A DNA stretch of 64,000 nucleotides, taken from the NCBI GenBank assembly GCA_030549495.1, contig JAUIRK010000089.1, forward strand, positions 124,001 through 188,000, given 5' to 3'. The stretch comes from Nectonema munidae. Its lineage: Eukaryota > Nematomorpha > Nectonematoida > Nectonematidae. The notes under the pieces were generated by a model. That model was not told where the DNA came from, did not search any database, and saw nothing but the letters and a program-made list of their open reading frames with translations. Both the position numbers and the translations under genes were made by a program. This document shows positions 37,301-47,839 of this stretch, piece after piece (the first letter of the stretch is position 1; each line of letters begins with the position of its first letter).

Positions 37301-37510
37301 AGCAGAAACGAAATGCAAGATTTATAAAAAGGAAAATGAGTACAGCAGCGGTTATTCTTTTGAATGCTTCACATAATGAACTGTCATCATGAATGGAAGA
37401 TATCAAAGTGCTTCCAAGGTACTTTACAAAAAATTTAGCTCCATCCTTAACATTATCTTTGTACGCTTTTTCATCGATTTCGGTCACCAAATTATCATCA
37501 TCAACAAGTT
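28191..37510 (-). CDS. PTB/PID-domain adaptor gene, LDLRAP1-like (four exons seen)
   Basis: Four minus-strand exons join in phase: 37510-37344, 37248-37142, 31900-31786 and 28310-28191. The product reads FFVKYLGSTLISS (PTB first strand), SLCEAFKRITAAAKQKKIND, VLLIICPDGIVLKDPLLNKV, SDFSIYRIVSCAYYK, KKFAFLYRN..FEYHVFYCRNSK and CLTNSVLTAFNLAN (the C-terminal helix). This follows the order of PTB domains such as LDLRAP1/ARH, which bind NPxY sorting signals in receptor tails and link cargo to clathrin. Here the protein stops about 25 residues after the domain, so the clathrin- and AP2-binding tail of ARH is absent. The first exon or exons, supplying one base of the first codon here, were not found. 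Substrate and partner are inference. Confidence 0.85.
29170..29346 (+). CDS. Small acidic Ser/Glu-rich ORF inside a PTB-gene intron
   Basis: An ATG opens 58 codons: MSESQSKSSEADVESNSENE, VLVVSLEEDEEEPRELMEKS, then KFEKQTLIGRKIWMEF and TAG. The acidic Ser-rich composition resembles the N-termini of many piggyBac transposases and of nuclear proteins. A splice-donor-like AAAAAGTAAGTTT sits after MEKS, so it might instead be an exon. No family is recognised. It lies antisense within the 28311-31785 intron. Confidence 0.35.
   Translation: MSESQSKSSEADVESNSENEVLVVSLEEDEEEPRELMEKSKFEKQTLIGRKIWMEFIP
31033..31180 (-). mobile_element. tRNA-derived SINE, copy 2
   Basis: The minus-strand copy of the family has a good B box (reverse complement of 'ggaatcgaacccaagacctt'), 'gaggaaagtaggcttgatac' and 'ggtaaaggtaccgcggggtg' at the tail. 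It sits in a PTB-gene intron, in the same transcriptional direction as the gene. Confidence 0.88.
31350..31500 (-). mobile_element. Second tRNA-derived SINE type with GGCATCCTGCC core
   Basis: On the minus strand the order is an A-box-like TGGCATGGTGGTTA, a B-box-like CGGTTTCAATTTCC, then a conserved 'cgtcaggaagggcatcctgc' block. The last block is one I recall from widely dispersed invertebrate and vertebrate SINEs. The family is distinct from the four-copy SINE elsewhere in the window. It shows single-base decay throughout. Confidence 0.65.
31786..31900 (-). CDS. PTB gene, exon with FAFLYRN..FEYHVFYC
   Basis: The acceptor ACTATTTTAG is followed by one base completing Arg, then IVSCAYYKSYKKKFAFLYRN, SVNETFEYHVFYCRNSKI and donor GTAAGT. 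The pattern matches ISYCTADK..KVFAYIAQ..LECHAFLC of LDLRAP1. At 115 nt, its phases fit both neighbouring exons. Confidence 0.88.
33420..33627 (+). pseudogene. Fragment resembling Helitron-linked DUF6570 proteins
   Basis: One plus-strand frame reads GTWKGQIPPCSLLDNMDAKE, VPKISSLSRI, FLLISQAKPFQMVIKFYS and KNAVCSEWL. The pattern 'P.L..L...E..LIS...PF..I' after a Cys-containing stretch recalls the DUF6570-type block found near Helitron helicases. The fragment is short and broken and no helicase was seen, so this is a tentative call. Confidence 0.3.
33840..35767 (+). mobile_element. Ty3/gypsy-like retroelement fossil (broken)
   Basis: In order it shows a gag-like end with a CCHC zinc knuckle (CFKCGKIGHFSKVC, about 34320), an aspartic protease motif LVDTGSTDNFID (about 34460), the end of RNase H with HSFDIKYRPRADN and ALSR (about 34950), and an integrase with zinc-finger region and core, including IIDEYSRFPFAYP and TTAYNPQGNSRCERNN (35230-35550). 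Reverse transcriptase was not recognised, and no long terminal repeats were identified. The copy is clearly broken, with several interruptions and missing parts, and looks old. It lies antisense in a PTB-gene intron. Confidence 0.85.
36265..36420 (+). repeat. Inverted-repeat element, partner of the 27.7-kb repeat
   Basis: About 36-bp arms form an imperfect inverted repeat: 'cattctaaaattttaatact' at 36298 and 'agtattaaaaatttagaatg' at 36396, each followed inward by a CTCTGC/GCAGAG block. The left flank matches the 27.7-kb repeat in reverse. It is probably a small MITE; the class is unknown. Confidence 0.6.
36775..36919 (+). mobile_element. tRNA-derived SINE, copy 3, with 9-bp duplication
   Basis: This plus-strand copy runs from 'gggcgtgagtaaggttggtt' through a B-box region 'cttgggttcgatcaggc' and 'aagcctactttctcatag' to 'acgctacctttacc'. 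It is flanked by TTTAATGAG on both sides (36766-36774 and 36920-36928). It is oriented opposite to the PTB gene in whose intron it sits. Confidence 0.9.
37142..37248 (-). CDS. PTB gene, exon with VLLIICPDGIVLKD
   Basis: The acceptor TATTTTAG is followed by AKQKKIND, VLLIICPDGIVLKDPLLNKV and ESDFSIY plus two bases of Arg before GTATGA. It is equivalent to the 'KVTLKVSPRGIILTD..SIYR' block of LDLRAP1. At 107 nt, it starts in phase 0. Confidence 0.9.
37344..37510 (-). CDS. PTB gene, exon with FFVKYLGSTLISS
   Basis: The acceptor CCTTTTTAG is followed by LVDDDNLVTEIDEKAYKDNV and KDGAKFFVKYLGSTLISS, ending CEAFKRITAA. YLGS is the signature of PTB domains. The donor GTACTC is weak but gives the correct phase and the expected join KRITAA-AKQKK, compared with KRIVAT-AK in LDLRAP1. 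A PTB protein normally has more N-terminal sequence, so the start codon is in an exon not seen. Confidence 0.88.
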
Positions 37511-37519
37511 CTAAAAAGG

Positions 37520-40500
37520 TATTAATTTAAAAAAACCAAACAAGAAATTTATGATTAATACAACCACAGGCTATTTTGATCACAACTATACTCCCTATTC
37601 TATATAGTACGCCAAGAAAACATTTTTGCCTTTGCGTCCGTTATTGCTAAAGTGAATAATATCCGAACTTATTGATATTAAAAACATAGACTGCGCAGTG
37701 GAGGATATATACTATACACACATTTACAGAAAAAATGGATAAAATTTAACTTAATTAAATCCAAATATGTTATCAAAGTTTTTTGCAGATTATACAATAT
37801 ATTTTCACACAGGTTGTAATCAGTCTCTGTGTGTGTAACTCTTTCTACTATTCAACCTTAAATAATCCCCATGTTTCGAGCGAAAAACGAATGGGAGGAA
37901 CAATGTTCCGAGCTAAGTGAGAATCAATTTGGCGACCAGCTAGTATGTATATGCTGACTTAGCAATTAATTATATTTAAAGTTCTCTTCGAGATTTTTCA
38001 ATACAGATCGTCTGTCCGTTATAGAAAAACTAAAATGGATGAAAATTTTTACGTTATAAAGGTTGTTCGCTGTTCGCATTACACAGGTGTCTGCTATTCA
38101 CACAATTTATTTGCTTGAAAGTAAGTGATTTAGGAATTGAAATAATGTCTATAATCAGGAGGTGTCCGCTTTAAGGAAGGGTCCGTTAGGACAGGTTTTA
38201 CTGTATATGTGTGTATATATACAGTATAGATTATTTCTTTAGGACAACCTTCAGCTATTGCTCCTATTTCTCCCCTCTATTAGTACACTGCCAAAATTTC
38301 ATGAAATATGAGATGAACGGAAACTTTGCAAAAAAATAATAAAAGCGGCATATAATGTGTAGTCGTTTGAATAAAATATCAAAAATACAAGAACGAGAGA
38401 ATGTATTATATAGTTAGTAAAAAGCATTGGATGTAAAATATTAGTATTTTCAAAAATTGCACATATTTTACTATTTATATAAATAAGACTTACTCGTTTT
38501 TATATACAAAATTTCAATTGTGAGGTAAAATTTTTTAAAAATTTGTCTTATATAAACTTAAATTCTGAGTTTGACAAAAAAAGAAAAAATACAGTTCATA
38601 GGCATAGTTTGAAGAGGGTATTAAAATAGGGTCTTAACAAGGGTACAAGTTATAATCTTAAAACCCACACTAAACAGTAATATTCAATCGAAAAAATAAA
38701 CAGGAGCCTAAGGGTTCTAAGAGTAATCGCTGAGATTATGAATAAAATAAACAGAGAACTCAAAATTTGATGAATTTTTTTTTAGAAAATTTAAAAAATA
38801 ATAAGTTTCTAAAAACCAAGGTTGAAGTTAAAAACAGGGTCAAATATTTTTGAGATGGAAAGAGAGAAAATTTTTTTAATTTGCAAAGAATTCATCAAAA
38901 AAAGTTTGAATTATATGTAAACTTCAATTTATAAAATATTTCCAAATTTATATTTGATATAAATAAATCAAAAAAGAGAGTTGACATTTATATATACAAA
39001 GAATAGTTTTCTTTAAAGTTTGTACATAAATTATTGGTGAAAACTTCTTCCATAGAGGAAGTGGGGAAACAGAAATTCGCATTCAAATAATTTTTCAAGA
39101 GTGAAAAACGATATCTGTCATTTGATTGACACAAAAGGAGAAAGAGGAGGGAGAGAGGTCTAATATGTTGATTGCATCGGAGCACTTGGTTGAAATTTTT
39201 AAGGGACACATTTTTAAATAATTTTAACGAAGATTGCCGAGTTGGATTTTCGGAGATTCTAAAGCGATGGGAGTTGAGAGTTGGAAACACGAATCAAGGC
39301 GTCGGAGATTTTTATAGGATAGGAGTCGTAGTCCGTATCTAATAAAATTTAGGAGTTGAAGACGGATTTTTTAGGTAATTTAAATAATGGAAACGTAGGT
39401 TTAATTTTTGAGTGGCTTAGCAATTTTTTACTCTCACGAAAATTAGCCTTTGTTTAGTTGAAACGGAGAGTAAGAGTTGGTTTAAATATTCCTTAATTTT
39501 CAAGTATTTGGAGTCAGGATCGGATTTTTAAATACTTGGAGCCCGGGTTTGATAAACAAATCTGCAACCTTGATTATAACTGTAAAAAATTTTCTAGAGG
39601 TACGATGAGAGGAAGTATGAGGCTCAAATTATTATTAGGGGGAGTGATCAAAACTTGATGTGAGAGACGGACAGATTGATTGATGCGTGTAAAAGAGGAG
39701 AGAGAAAAGATTAGATAATGTAAATACCAAATTTTGGAGTAATCAAAGTGTGATTCATAAAACCGAAAAAGAAAATTCTCTCGAACATCTCAATAGCAAA
39801 AATAAATTTTTCATCGATAAAGATGATTATGATAGAAAATGATTTATGCAAGCAAAGTATATTTTGGAAAAGGGCGAGCAAAGCAAAAATACCAACACAC
39901 ATTAGTGTTCATCTCTACAATAAAATATTGATAAATTTTTATATAAATGCATGCCATCAAGGTCATATTTTTATTTCACTCTTGAATTAAATTTTCATAT
40001 CGATAAATAGTTAGATCTATCAAACGTAAAGTATAGCATAGTTCTACAATAAATTCTTTCAATAATATTTTAGGATCTCTTTTCACATTATAAAAAATAT
40101 ATCTATAAAAAAGCACAAAGAAACTTTAAATTTTTGGCTGGAAAACAAATTTTTTTGGGAAGCAGTGGATAAAAAGAATCATGGATATACAATAGTTTTA
40201 TGCATAATATGAAGGAAAACTTCTTTTTATCCTGCATTTTGTCTAAAATTATCTTATAATTTAAAATAGATTTGAGGGAAATCGAATTAGAACGTATTTT
40301 TTCAAATTAAAAATTAAAACACATTTACTATCTAAAAGATTTTAACAAATATTTCTTTTATTTAGTTTTATAAAAAATGAAAATTTTAGATATATAAAAA
40401 AATCATTAGAAAATTGTATAAAGAACAATTTAAAGCAATTTTACTTGAGCTAAAATGTGAAAGAAAATACTTTAAGAAGATTGAAACTAGAAGTTATTAT

Positions 40501-42080
40501 ACATAAAAATTATTTGCAGGACATTCCGTACCAAGTTTTAGACGTTTAACCCCCAGTTTTTTTTAAATTTTTGGATAATAAATGACCAATTTAACTAGGA
40601 AATGATTTGGGTATAAAATTTTTGGTTACAAAATATCTTGAACTCAGATAATTTTCGTCCAATATCACACATATATAATGTAATGAGAAATAGTGGCTAC
40701 TTAGTTCAAATGGACACTTAATGCAAATAAGTTTAGAAGTTAGTTAGTGTATTAAAATTAAAATCTCAAGATATTTAAGCCTAACCTTTTATTTCATAAT
40801 TCACACATTCTTGAATTTCATTCGGAGAAGACCCATGGAAATTAATTAAAATACAAATCTACAATAATATTTAATCATAAATTTTATGTTAAAGTTAAAT
40901 AAATATTTATAAATGTAAGATATGAAAAGAAAATAAGAATATAACTTGACTTTTGTGTGAATTAAATGTTTTATAACGAATAACTTTTAGGAAAGAGCTC
41001 ATTGATAAAATGGGACTGCATTCAGCATAATAAAAATAATAATAAAAATTCTTGATTTAGACAGCGTATATAAATTAAATATGATAATAGCACAAAGAAA
41101 TTAAATTTATTAGCAAAAAAATTACATTTAAAACATTAATGAAAAAAAAATTTTTTTAATAAATTGAGAAATTATCTATATATATAAGACAAAGTAAACA
41201 AAAAGGATTAAGGTGAGATGATTGTAGGGTACCTGAAAATATTTGATAAACCCTGCTTGTTGAGATGCACCTTTAACAAAAATGCAATATAATAAATATA
41301 TCATGTAATAATTTTAAAATTACGCATAATATGCTAAGAAATTTCAGTTTAAAAAGAATATAGGTAGAGTAAGTATAAGTGAAAAATATGAAATAAATAG
41401 CGAATAGGTCAAAGGGGTGTTTAGCCCCCTCCCTACCCTCTAGAATTTTGCCCGCTACCCCTGTTATATATTATCATCTATTTTAAAGTATCCCTTGTTA
41501 TATGAGTGATTAAAAGAATGAAATATACAAAAGAGGATATTTAAAGGAGTTTAGTTAAAGGATAATTTATCAATCAAATTTTTCTTTATTTTATTTTTAA
41601 GATGATGGAAAGAGTTATACTTTAACAACTCAAAAATATGACAAAAAGAAAAAGACACTGAAAGTAATTTTATCAGTTTGAAAAGTTAGTTCTTTAAATT
41701 TAGTTTAATGTGCAATATTAACCTAAATGTTTGTTTATTCCACCTTGACTGTAGATATTTCTTAATTTACTGTTGTGATTTTTTCAAAGTTTTATTTATA
41801 TGTTATGATATTCTATCTAAGTTTGATTTAAGAAGCGAAAGCAAATAAATAAAAATTTCAATGTGTGGTAAATATTTGAGCTTTCAAAGATCACTGTAAT
41901 ACATTAGTGCATATACATTTTACAAGTTCATTCATCATCGAAAAAAATAAAGTGGTCTCTTTTATTTTTTCACGATACAGAAGGCTCATTTAATAATAAA
42001 ATTTTGAATGCAAAATTATGGTATCCAACTTTATAATTCCACATAATTTAACATAGCAATTTGTGATAAACCTGCTCAAC
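37520..42080. other. Long AT-rich stretch, no supported gene
   Basis: Apart from a probable MITE at 38003-38206 and a degenerate GATTT/GAGTT-rich patch near 39230-39560, no feature could be supported. Upstream exons of the PTB gene may be hidden here but were not recognised. Confidence 0.45.
38003..38206. mobile_element. Possible MITE with TACAG..CTGTA ends
   Basis: The right end (reverse complement TACAGTAAAACCTGTCCTAA) carries 'aaagcggacacc', a motif common at the ends of several invertebrate DNA transposons. The left end TACAGATCGTCTGTCCGTTA and an internal 'aggtgtctgctattc' give partial inverted similarity. Class and borders are uncertain. Confidence 0.4.
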
Positions 42081-42184
42081 TTATTAACCCTCGAAAGACG
42101 AAGTATGGCTTTTTACTCCATCCAAGTTTTCAACCTTGTTTTTGGCCTATAAAAATATATGTAACCCAACAAAAAAATATCATG

Positions 42185-42340
42185 TATTTTGGGGTTTTTA
42201 ATTCTTCCCAAAAAAGGGGGTTTTTCCCCCTCTCGGGAACCCAAAATCCCCTTCCGGGGGGGGGGGTGAAACAAAAGGGGGAAAAAGAAAGGGGGGGAAA
42301 AAAAAAATTTTTTTCAAAATTTATAAAAAAAAGGCAGAAG
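42185..42340. other. Suspect low-quality or artefactual sequence
   Basis: Runs such as 'aaaaaagggggtttttcccc', 'cttccggggggggggg' and 'gaaagggggggaaaaaaaaa' follow one another. This mononucleotide-run texture is unlike the rest of the window and typical of poor base calls. The open frame across it is not credible. Confidence 0.6.
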
Positions 42341-42769
42341 AAAAATTGTTTTTACTTTATGGAACATGTGAAAAAACCAAAGAATTTCGAATTTGAAAGT
42401 TAAAATATAACATTTCTTGGTAAAAATTACAAGAAAATCAACGCCATCTAAATTAAAAAAAATTTTATGCTGAAAAAGTTCCAAAAATTTCATTTTCGTT
42501 TTTTTATGAGAGACAATAGTTTATTCCACAGAGTTCCAGGTTACGTTGTATAAAAAATGCTAAACAAAACGTTTACGATTTGACTTTCATATTGGGAGAA
42601 TGATTTTTCAGAAGCTATGATTTATTTTCTTAGTAATCAGAATTCGTTACGGTAAAAATAGGTGTAAAGACATTTTCCACAAAAATAAAAAAACTTGAGA
42701 AACTGGACTGGGATAAAAAATTTAAAAATTTTGCAAAATTTATTTCTAGATGAAACAGAAAAATGAGAT

Positions 42770-44458
42770 TTATTGACATCTTGGACATACAAAACTAGTA
42801 TTATTTTTACATATAAATCGATGACATATATCACATCTTTTTGTTCCTCTTGACCTAGGTTTGCAATTTTGGACTGAACAAAATCCTCGGGAAGAAGAAG
42901 ACTGTATACTTCTACTTGTTTCTTCTTCAAATCCGAAAAATTGATCTTCTTACACTACTCAGGGAGCTAAAATTTTATCTAAAGCGCATTGATTCCTCAA
43001 CTAGGTTTAGACACAAATCTCTAATGAAATGTTTCCTTCCTTCTTTCTTGATGGTAGGAAACAAGCTAGAATCATTTTTATATGCAATTATCCAACTATT
43101 TAAAATACTTATATCAAGTTAATTAGCAAATAAAACCATTGGCCATCTTCTGGATTGTCTATAACATGTGTATTCTCGCAACATTTTATTTGCTGTGTCT
43201 ACCCCTACTTTATATTTGTTAAAAAGAACAATTGTTTCTGGCTTTTTTCGGTGTCCTAGCGTTATTATGTCCTCTAATAATTGACTGGAAAAGCAATAAA
43301 CGACATTAAAATTTTTCCTTGCATGTTTTTGAGGTATATAAGCAGTCAGTGATGCTTTTGAGGTATATAAAAATTTACTTTAACATTCATTCAATTTAAG
43401 GCCTTTCAAATGCTCTGGTCGTATAATATGTGGCATAAAAACTCTATTGGACCTAACGGTCTCTAGCATAGTAACATTTTTACTGTTAGCCCAGACACAA
43501 AGTTCATGGGACGTGAAAAATCTGTCTGCAACTACACCTGTGCCAGGGGGAAAGTTGAGCTCAGTTACCATTCTTTGTACCATGTTTTTACTACCAAAGT
43601 AACTGGTTACACTTAGTCTTGAAACATAAACTTCGGGTTTGAGTACATAGAAAGAGGATGCATCATTGCAATGGTATACCTTCATTCCATAGTGACCAGG
43701 CTTGGATTTATCATAGATTTTAAACGAGCATTTACCTCTAAACTTTACGAGTTGTTCATCTATTGTGACATATTCGCCGGGACCATAATACTTGAAAAAT
43801 TTTTTGGCGAAATGGTCATGTAAAAACCTTATTGGTGAAATTTTATCATTCAAATTCCTTTCTGTCCTCTTATCAAAACGTATAAATATTTTTATCAAAT
43901 CAAACATGTCCCTAGTCATTGAGGCAACTAAAAAAGGTTCTCCAAACTTTACAGAAAACAAATACTTAAAATCAATACGCTGATTTCTTGCTTGTCCCAT
44001 AAAGGCTATGCATCCCAAGTAAGCAAGACGATCACTTATTTCAAATTTTTCATAGCAATTATTCAAGTTTGCATACTTCTGGCTAGAGCTCCTGTAACAA
44101 ACAATTTAATTGCGAAACGAGATAGAAATGAAATAATTTACATGTAATTTTCTTTCAAATGAACACACGCACATTCAAAAATCTTTTGTAAAAAATAGTT
44201 GAAATATTTAAACGGATTTTCTCAAACATTCAGCCCCTTTTTAGGACCCAAAGGATGCATCATGTTATCTCTAATGTTTTGTCTTCTGGGTCAACCTTGG
44301 TTGAGTCTTCTAGGTGTCCAAAAATATTCAGTTCCATTTGGGGCGATAAGAGAGTCAGGAAGATTATTATCTTCAGTATCGGTCAACGAGTAAGTACAAC
44401 TGGAACTGTTGGAAGATGAAGAACTTTCATCATTTGAAGAACTGGAAAAGCTTGACAT
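42770..44458 (-). pseudogene. piggyBac transposase gene (element 3)
   Basis: The ATG at 44458 opens an acidic Ser-rich N-terminus (MSSFSSSSNDESSSSSNSSS, then TDTEDNN). A 228-codon frame (44066-43380) holds the core: AYLGCIAFMGQARNQRIDF, TRDMFDLIKIFIRFDKR, TIDEQLVKFRGKCSFK (first Asp), PGHYGMKVYHC and GVVADRFFTSHELC (second Asp). Another frame reads HRKKPETIVLFNKYKVGVDT (third Asp), then REYTCYRQSRRWPM and a C-terminal finger KRCDICHRFICKN..CPRC, ending at 42772. All three catalytic Asp blocks are visible, but stops and frame changes occur at both flanks, so it is probably inactive. Element ends were not found; TTAACCCTCGAAAGACG at 42084 is a candidate left end without a partner. Confidence 0.8.
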
Positions 44459-45264
44459 TAGGAGTGTTTGTACAAAATACTGGCGTTTGCTGAATACTGG
44501 TTATGAAGTTAAATCGAACAATATACCAATATTGATATTTATTTGATACTCGTAAGTTTGCATGTCATTATTCATTCATACGATCATATTTCGTTACATT
44601 TCATTATTCATTCATAGGATCATATTTCGTTACATTCATATTTGTCGCAAACAGTGCACTCATTGAATGCCTCTTTATTTTCATAATAAATAATAATCAG
44701 TATCACATATGAGAACGATAAGAACCACATATATCAGGGATGATATGCAAATGCCATATGTGAAAAATAAAAAAAGCATTCTCCTTTTCACATAGGCAAT
44801 TATGAAAATGAGAAAAAGGCCCGAGGCGTAGTGATGAACAACCACAATTGTTTATAAACAATAAAAATGTACAATGCACGCACTGTCATACCCAATATAA
44901 TTGATCGTTACACGTTCTTACAGACACATGTGATAACGAAAAAAGCGCATGCACACTTTCTTTAGGGGTTTTCAAATATGAGACTTAACGCCATTGACAA
45001 AAAATTTGAAATTTTTTACTAGTCAAATTTTTGTCTTTATTGAAAAAAAAGCTAGTTTTTTCCACAAAAAACAAAATAAATTGAGACTTAATATTAATGA
45101 CTTAATTGTTAACTTTAACCCTATTAGTGACGGCCTATTTTCATTTCCTCAGTGACGGGGGGCTATTTTAGTCCCCCCCCCCCTCGGTTTTTCTTGAATG
45201 ATTGCAAATTTACAAAATTTTGGCGTGAACCTACTAAATGATTGATTGCGAATCTGATCGTGTC

Positions 45265-45860
45265 ATTTATTTTTTTATAAAAATCAATCAAACTTGTCAA
45301 AAATTGATTGATATTTGACAGCTCAAGTAAAAAAAGAAACTTTTAGTTTAAATGGGTATACAAATTTTTTTACACATATATACCCATTTTCAAGTGTGCT
45401 GAACACGATGGTCATGTTTATTTTTTTTTAAAATCAACCAAACTTGTTAAAAAATTGATTGATATATGACAGCTCAACTAAATAAAGAAAATATATGACA
45501 GTTCAAGTAAAAAAAGAAACTTTTAGTTTATATGGTTATACAAAGATTTTTACACATATATACCCATTTTCAAGTGTGCTGAACACGATGGTTACGTTTA
45601 TTTTTTTTAAAAATCAACCAAACCTGCCAAAAAATTGATTGATATATGACAGTTCAACTGAAAAAAGAAACTTTTAGTTTAAATGGTTATACAAAGTTTT
45701 CTATTTATATACACCTGTTTTCATGTATGCTGAATACAATGGTCACATTTATTTTTTTTAAAAATCAATAAAACCTTGTCAAAAAATTGATTGACATATG
45801 ACAGCCCAACTGAAAAAAAGTAACTTTTTATTTAAGTATTTATAAAAAAATTTTTTTTAA
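45265..45860 (+). repeat. Tandem array, about 150-bp unit, four copies
   Basis: The start of each unit can be tracked by 'aaaatcaaccaaacttg' at about 45281, 45431, 45610 and 45762, giving spacings of about 150, 179 and 152 bp. Each unit has 'ttgattgatatatgacag', 'aaagaaacttttagttta' and 'cccattttcaagtgtgctga'. The 179-bp unit contains a short internal duplication of the 'atatatgacag' part. Confidence 0.85.
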
Positions 45861-46303
45861 CATTTTTGATTAATTTGTGACTTTTTTAAAATCGTGGTAT
45901 TTTTGCGGACAGATATATTGTACTGATTTTTGAACAATTTATTTTCATGCTATTCTCCAAAGACTATATTCAAATTTTTAGTCATTTCACAAATGAATTT
46001 ATTTCTCTTTGAAGTTTCGATTTTATTTGGAATCTATAATAAAACAAATTTTTTTTTTTTTCATTTTTAGATTATAGAATGAAAATTACGTTGTGAATTA
46101 TATTTCAAATGGAGTTTGCTTGATTACATCATGTTTTTTAAATATTATATATAATTTTTTCGAATTTTTTCAAACTTTGAATATTCCATTTATATGTGCA
46201 TACAGATATGCAAAATTTGGTAAGTTTCTATTTCTGAGAAATGAAGTTATAACTTCTCAAACTTTCTTACATTTGTATATATAAAGTAGGCTCCCTCTTC
46301 TTC

Positions 46304-47060
46304 AGAAAATGCCATCCATGTTTTGCCAAGGTAACGATGTATATATTGAGAAAAATTATATAGAACTTATAAGAGGCATCATCACTGCATTAATTAATTA
46401 ATTAATTAAGTTGTTTGTGGCGTTCGCACCCATCCTTTCGGATATCGTGGCCCGTCCGGAATGCTGAGTCCAAGTCTACCTGGACATCATTACTGCATAT
46501 TTATCTTTGAGAGGTCGAAATTTAACCATTGACCGTTTGTATACCTCTATAGAGATAGCTGATTGGCTCTATAAAAAGGATTAAGTATAGTCGGTACAAT
46601 AGACACAAGAAGATTAGTTATTCCGCATAGTATAAAAAGTTTAGATAATAGAGATGAATTTTCTTATAAGTTTTGCTGGGATATAGATAGAGAATTTTTA
46701 TCAATTCATAGTTATGTAGTATTTTCTAAATCAAAAGGAACGAAAAATGTATTAGTTTTGACTTCCACCCCCCCCCCCCCCCCCCTTCATTTTAGGAATT
46801 ACAGTAGACGATGAAAAAAGTAAACTTGCCATTTTTAAAACAGTAGGATTTTTCCAAGTGTGGAACGGATATAGTCGATCAGAGAATAAGAAATTATTCC
46901 ACAAATAGAAAAACAAAAAAAAAGGACAGTAACCGCTTTTTCTTATTTATTAGATACGGCAAGAGTAAATGCAGGTACTATTTTTGCTTTTAATAATGAG
47001 AAAAACCCAAGAAATGTAAATTTCTTTTAAATGTTTTTGAATGGAAATATTTTTTTGAAT
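46304..47060 (+). pseudogene. piggyBac transposase remnant (element 4), C-terminal half
   Basis: Plus-strand frames read IEKNYIELIRGIITA, then after a small insertion YLSLRGRNLTIDRLYTSIEI with ADWLYKKD (second Asp block), a VGTIDTRR-like block, NRDEFSYKFCWDIDREFLS, SYVVFSKSKGTKNVLVLT and KNPRNVNSF-like remains. The third-Asp block (normally GTDIVDQ) reads WNGYSR and is lost. A C18 run (46768-46785) sits between blocks. The N-terminal half was not recognised. Confidence 0.75.
46391..46484 (-). mobile_element. 94-bp retroposed LINE/SINE tail with 14-bp duplication
   Basis: The insert is flanked by CATCATCACTGCAT (46377-46390) and CATCATTACTGCAT (46485-46498), 13 of 14 identical. On the minus strand it is GC-rich with a hairpin-like 'ggatgggtgcgaacgcc' region and ends in a (TTAA)n tail of about five units. 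It interrupts the piggyBac transposase exactly between GIITA and YLSLRG. It looks like the 3' end of an unidentified LINE or SINE. Confidence 0.8.
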
Positions 47061-47839
47061 CTTGATTATCAAAAAACAAATTTTCGAATAAAGTTTTTCT
47101 CTTTTTTTTTAAACTATATTTATTATCTTTGACAGTTTTTAATAAAGGAGATCATTCACTTTTTTTAAATACTGCAGAAATTATTAAATAAAATAGCAAA
47201 TTTTATGTAGAAAACTCATGTTGAGGTGAAAATATTTTTTATTTTAGGGAAATGATACGACAACCAAATGACTGGATATAAAAGAATGATCAAATTTTTA
47301 TTATAAATAAATTATGTTTCAACTTTATCATCTTCGTTCATTTGTATATTGTTTGATTATACCTATAAAACTTTCTCAAAATGGTCAAACACGAAACTTA
47401 TTTAAATTGACCGATTCAGATTGTTTCGAGATATTGTAGAGTGAATGGTATAAACGAACTGTCTTTCTCCTTCAAATAAAATGATGCGCATCAAAATATG
47501 CCTATACAGAGTCCTTGTTTTGTATTTAATTAATTTCATTAAAAAAATCGCCTCATAAAATCCCGTTTTTAGTTCTATATAATTTTCACTTATATTTTCT
47601 TTTTTTGCAATTTTGTTTTGCCTACTTATAATTCTATTTGTTCTGTGACAAAATAAATTACATATATAGCTACGTATAACTATTTAATCATGAAGTCCTT
47701 TATTTCAGTTGAAGTGTCATATGTCAATCATTTTTTGACAGGTATAATTAATTTTTATAAAAAATTAATATCACTGTTGGATTCAGCATACTTGAAAATG
47801 TGTACATATGTGTATAACACCTGATTTGCAAATTTGATT

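Noticed and set aside
37861-37957. Short plus-strand ORF MFRAKNEWEEQC...
   Set aside because: Only about 29 codons, no splice partner, and it does not fit as a PTB exon on the minus strand.
41405-41470. GC-rich block ending 'cgctacccctg'
   Set aside because: It could be the right end of a hAT MITE, but no left end was seen.
42182-42403. 73-codon open frame rich in Gly/Lys/Pro
   Set aside because: It translates the suspect homopolymer-run region and has no credible protein character.
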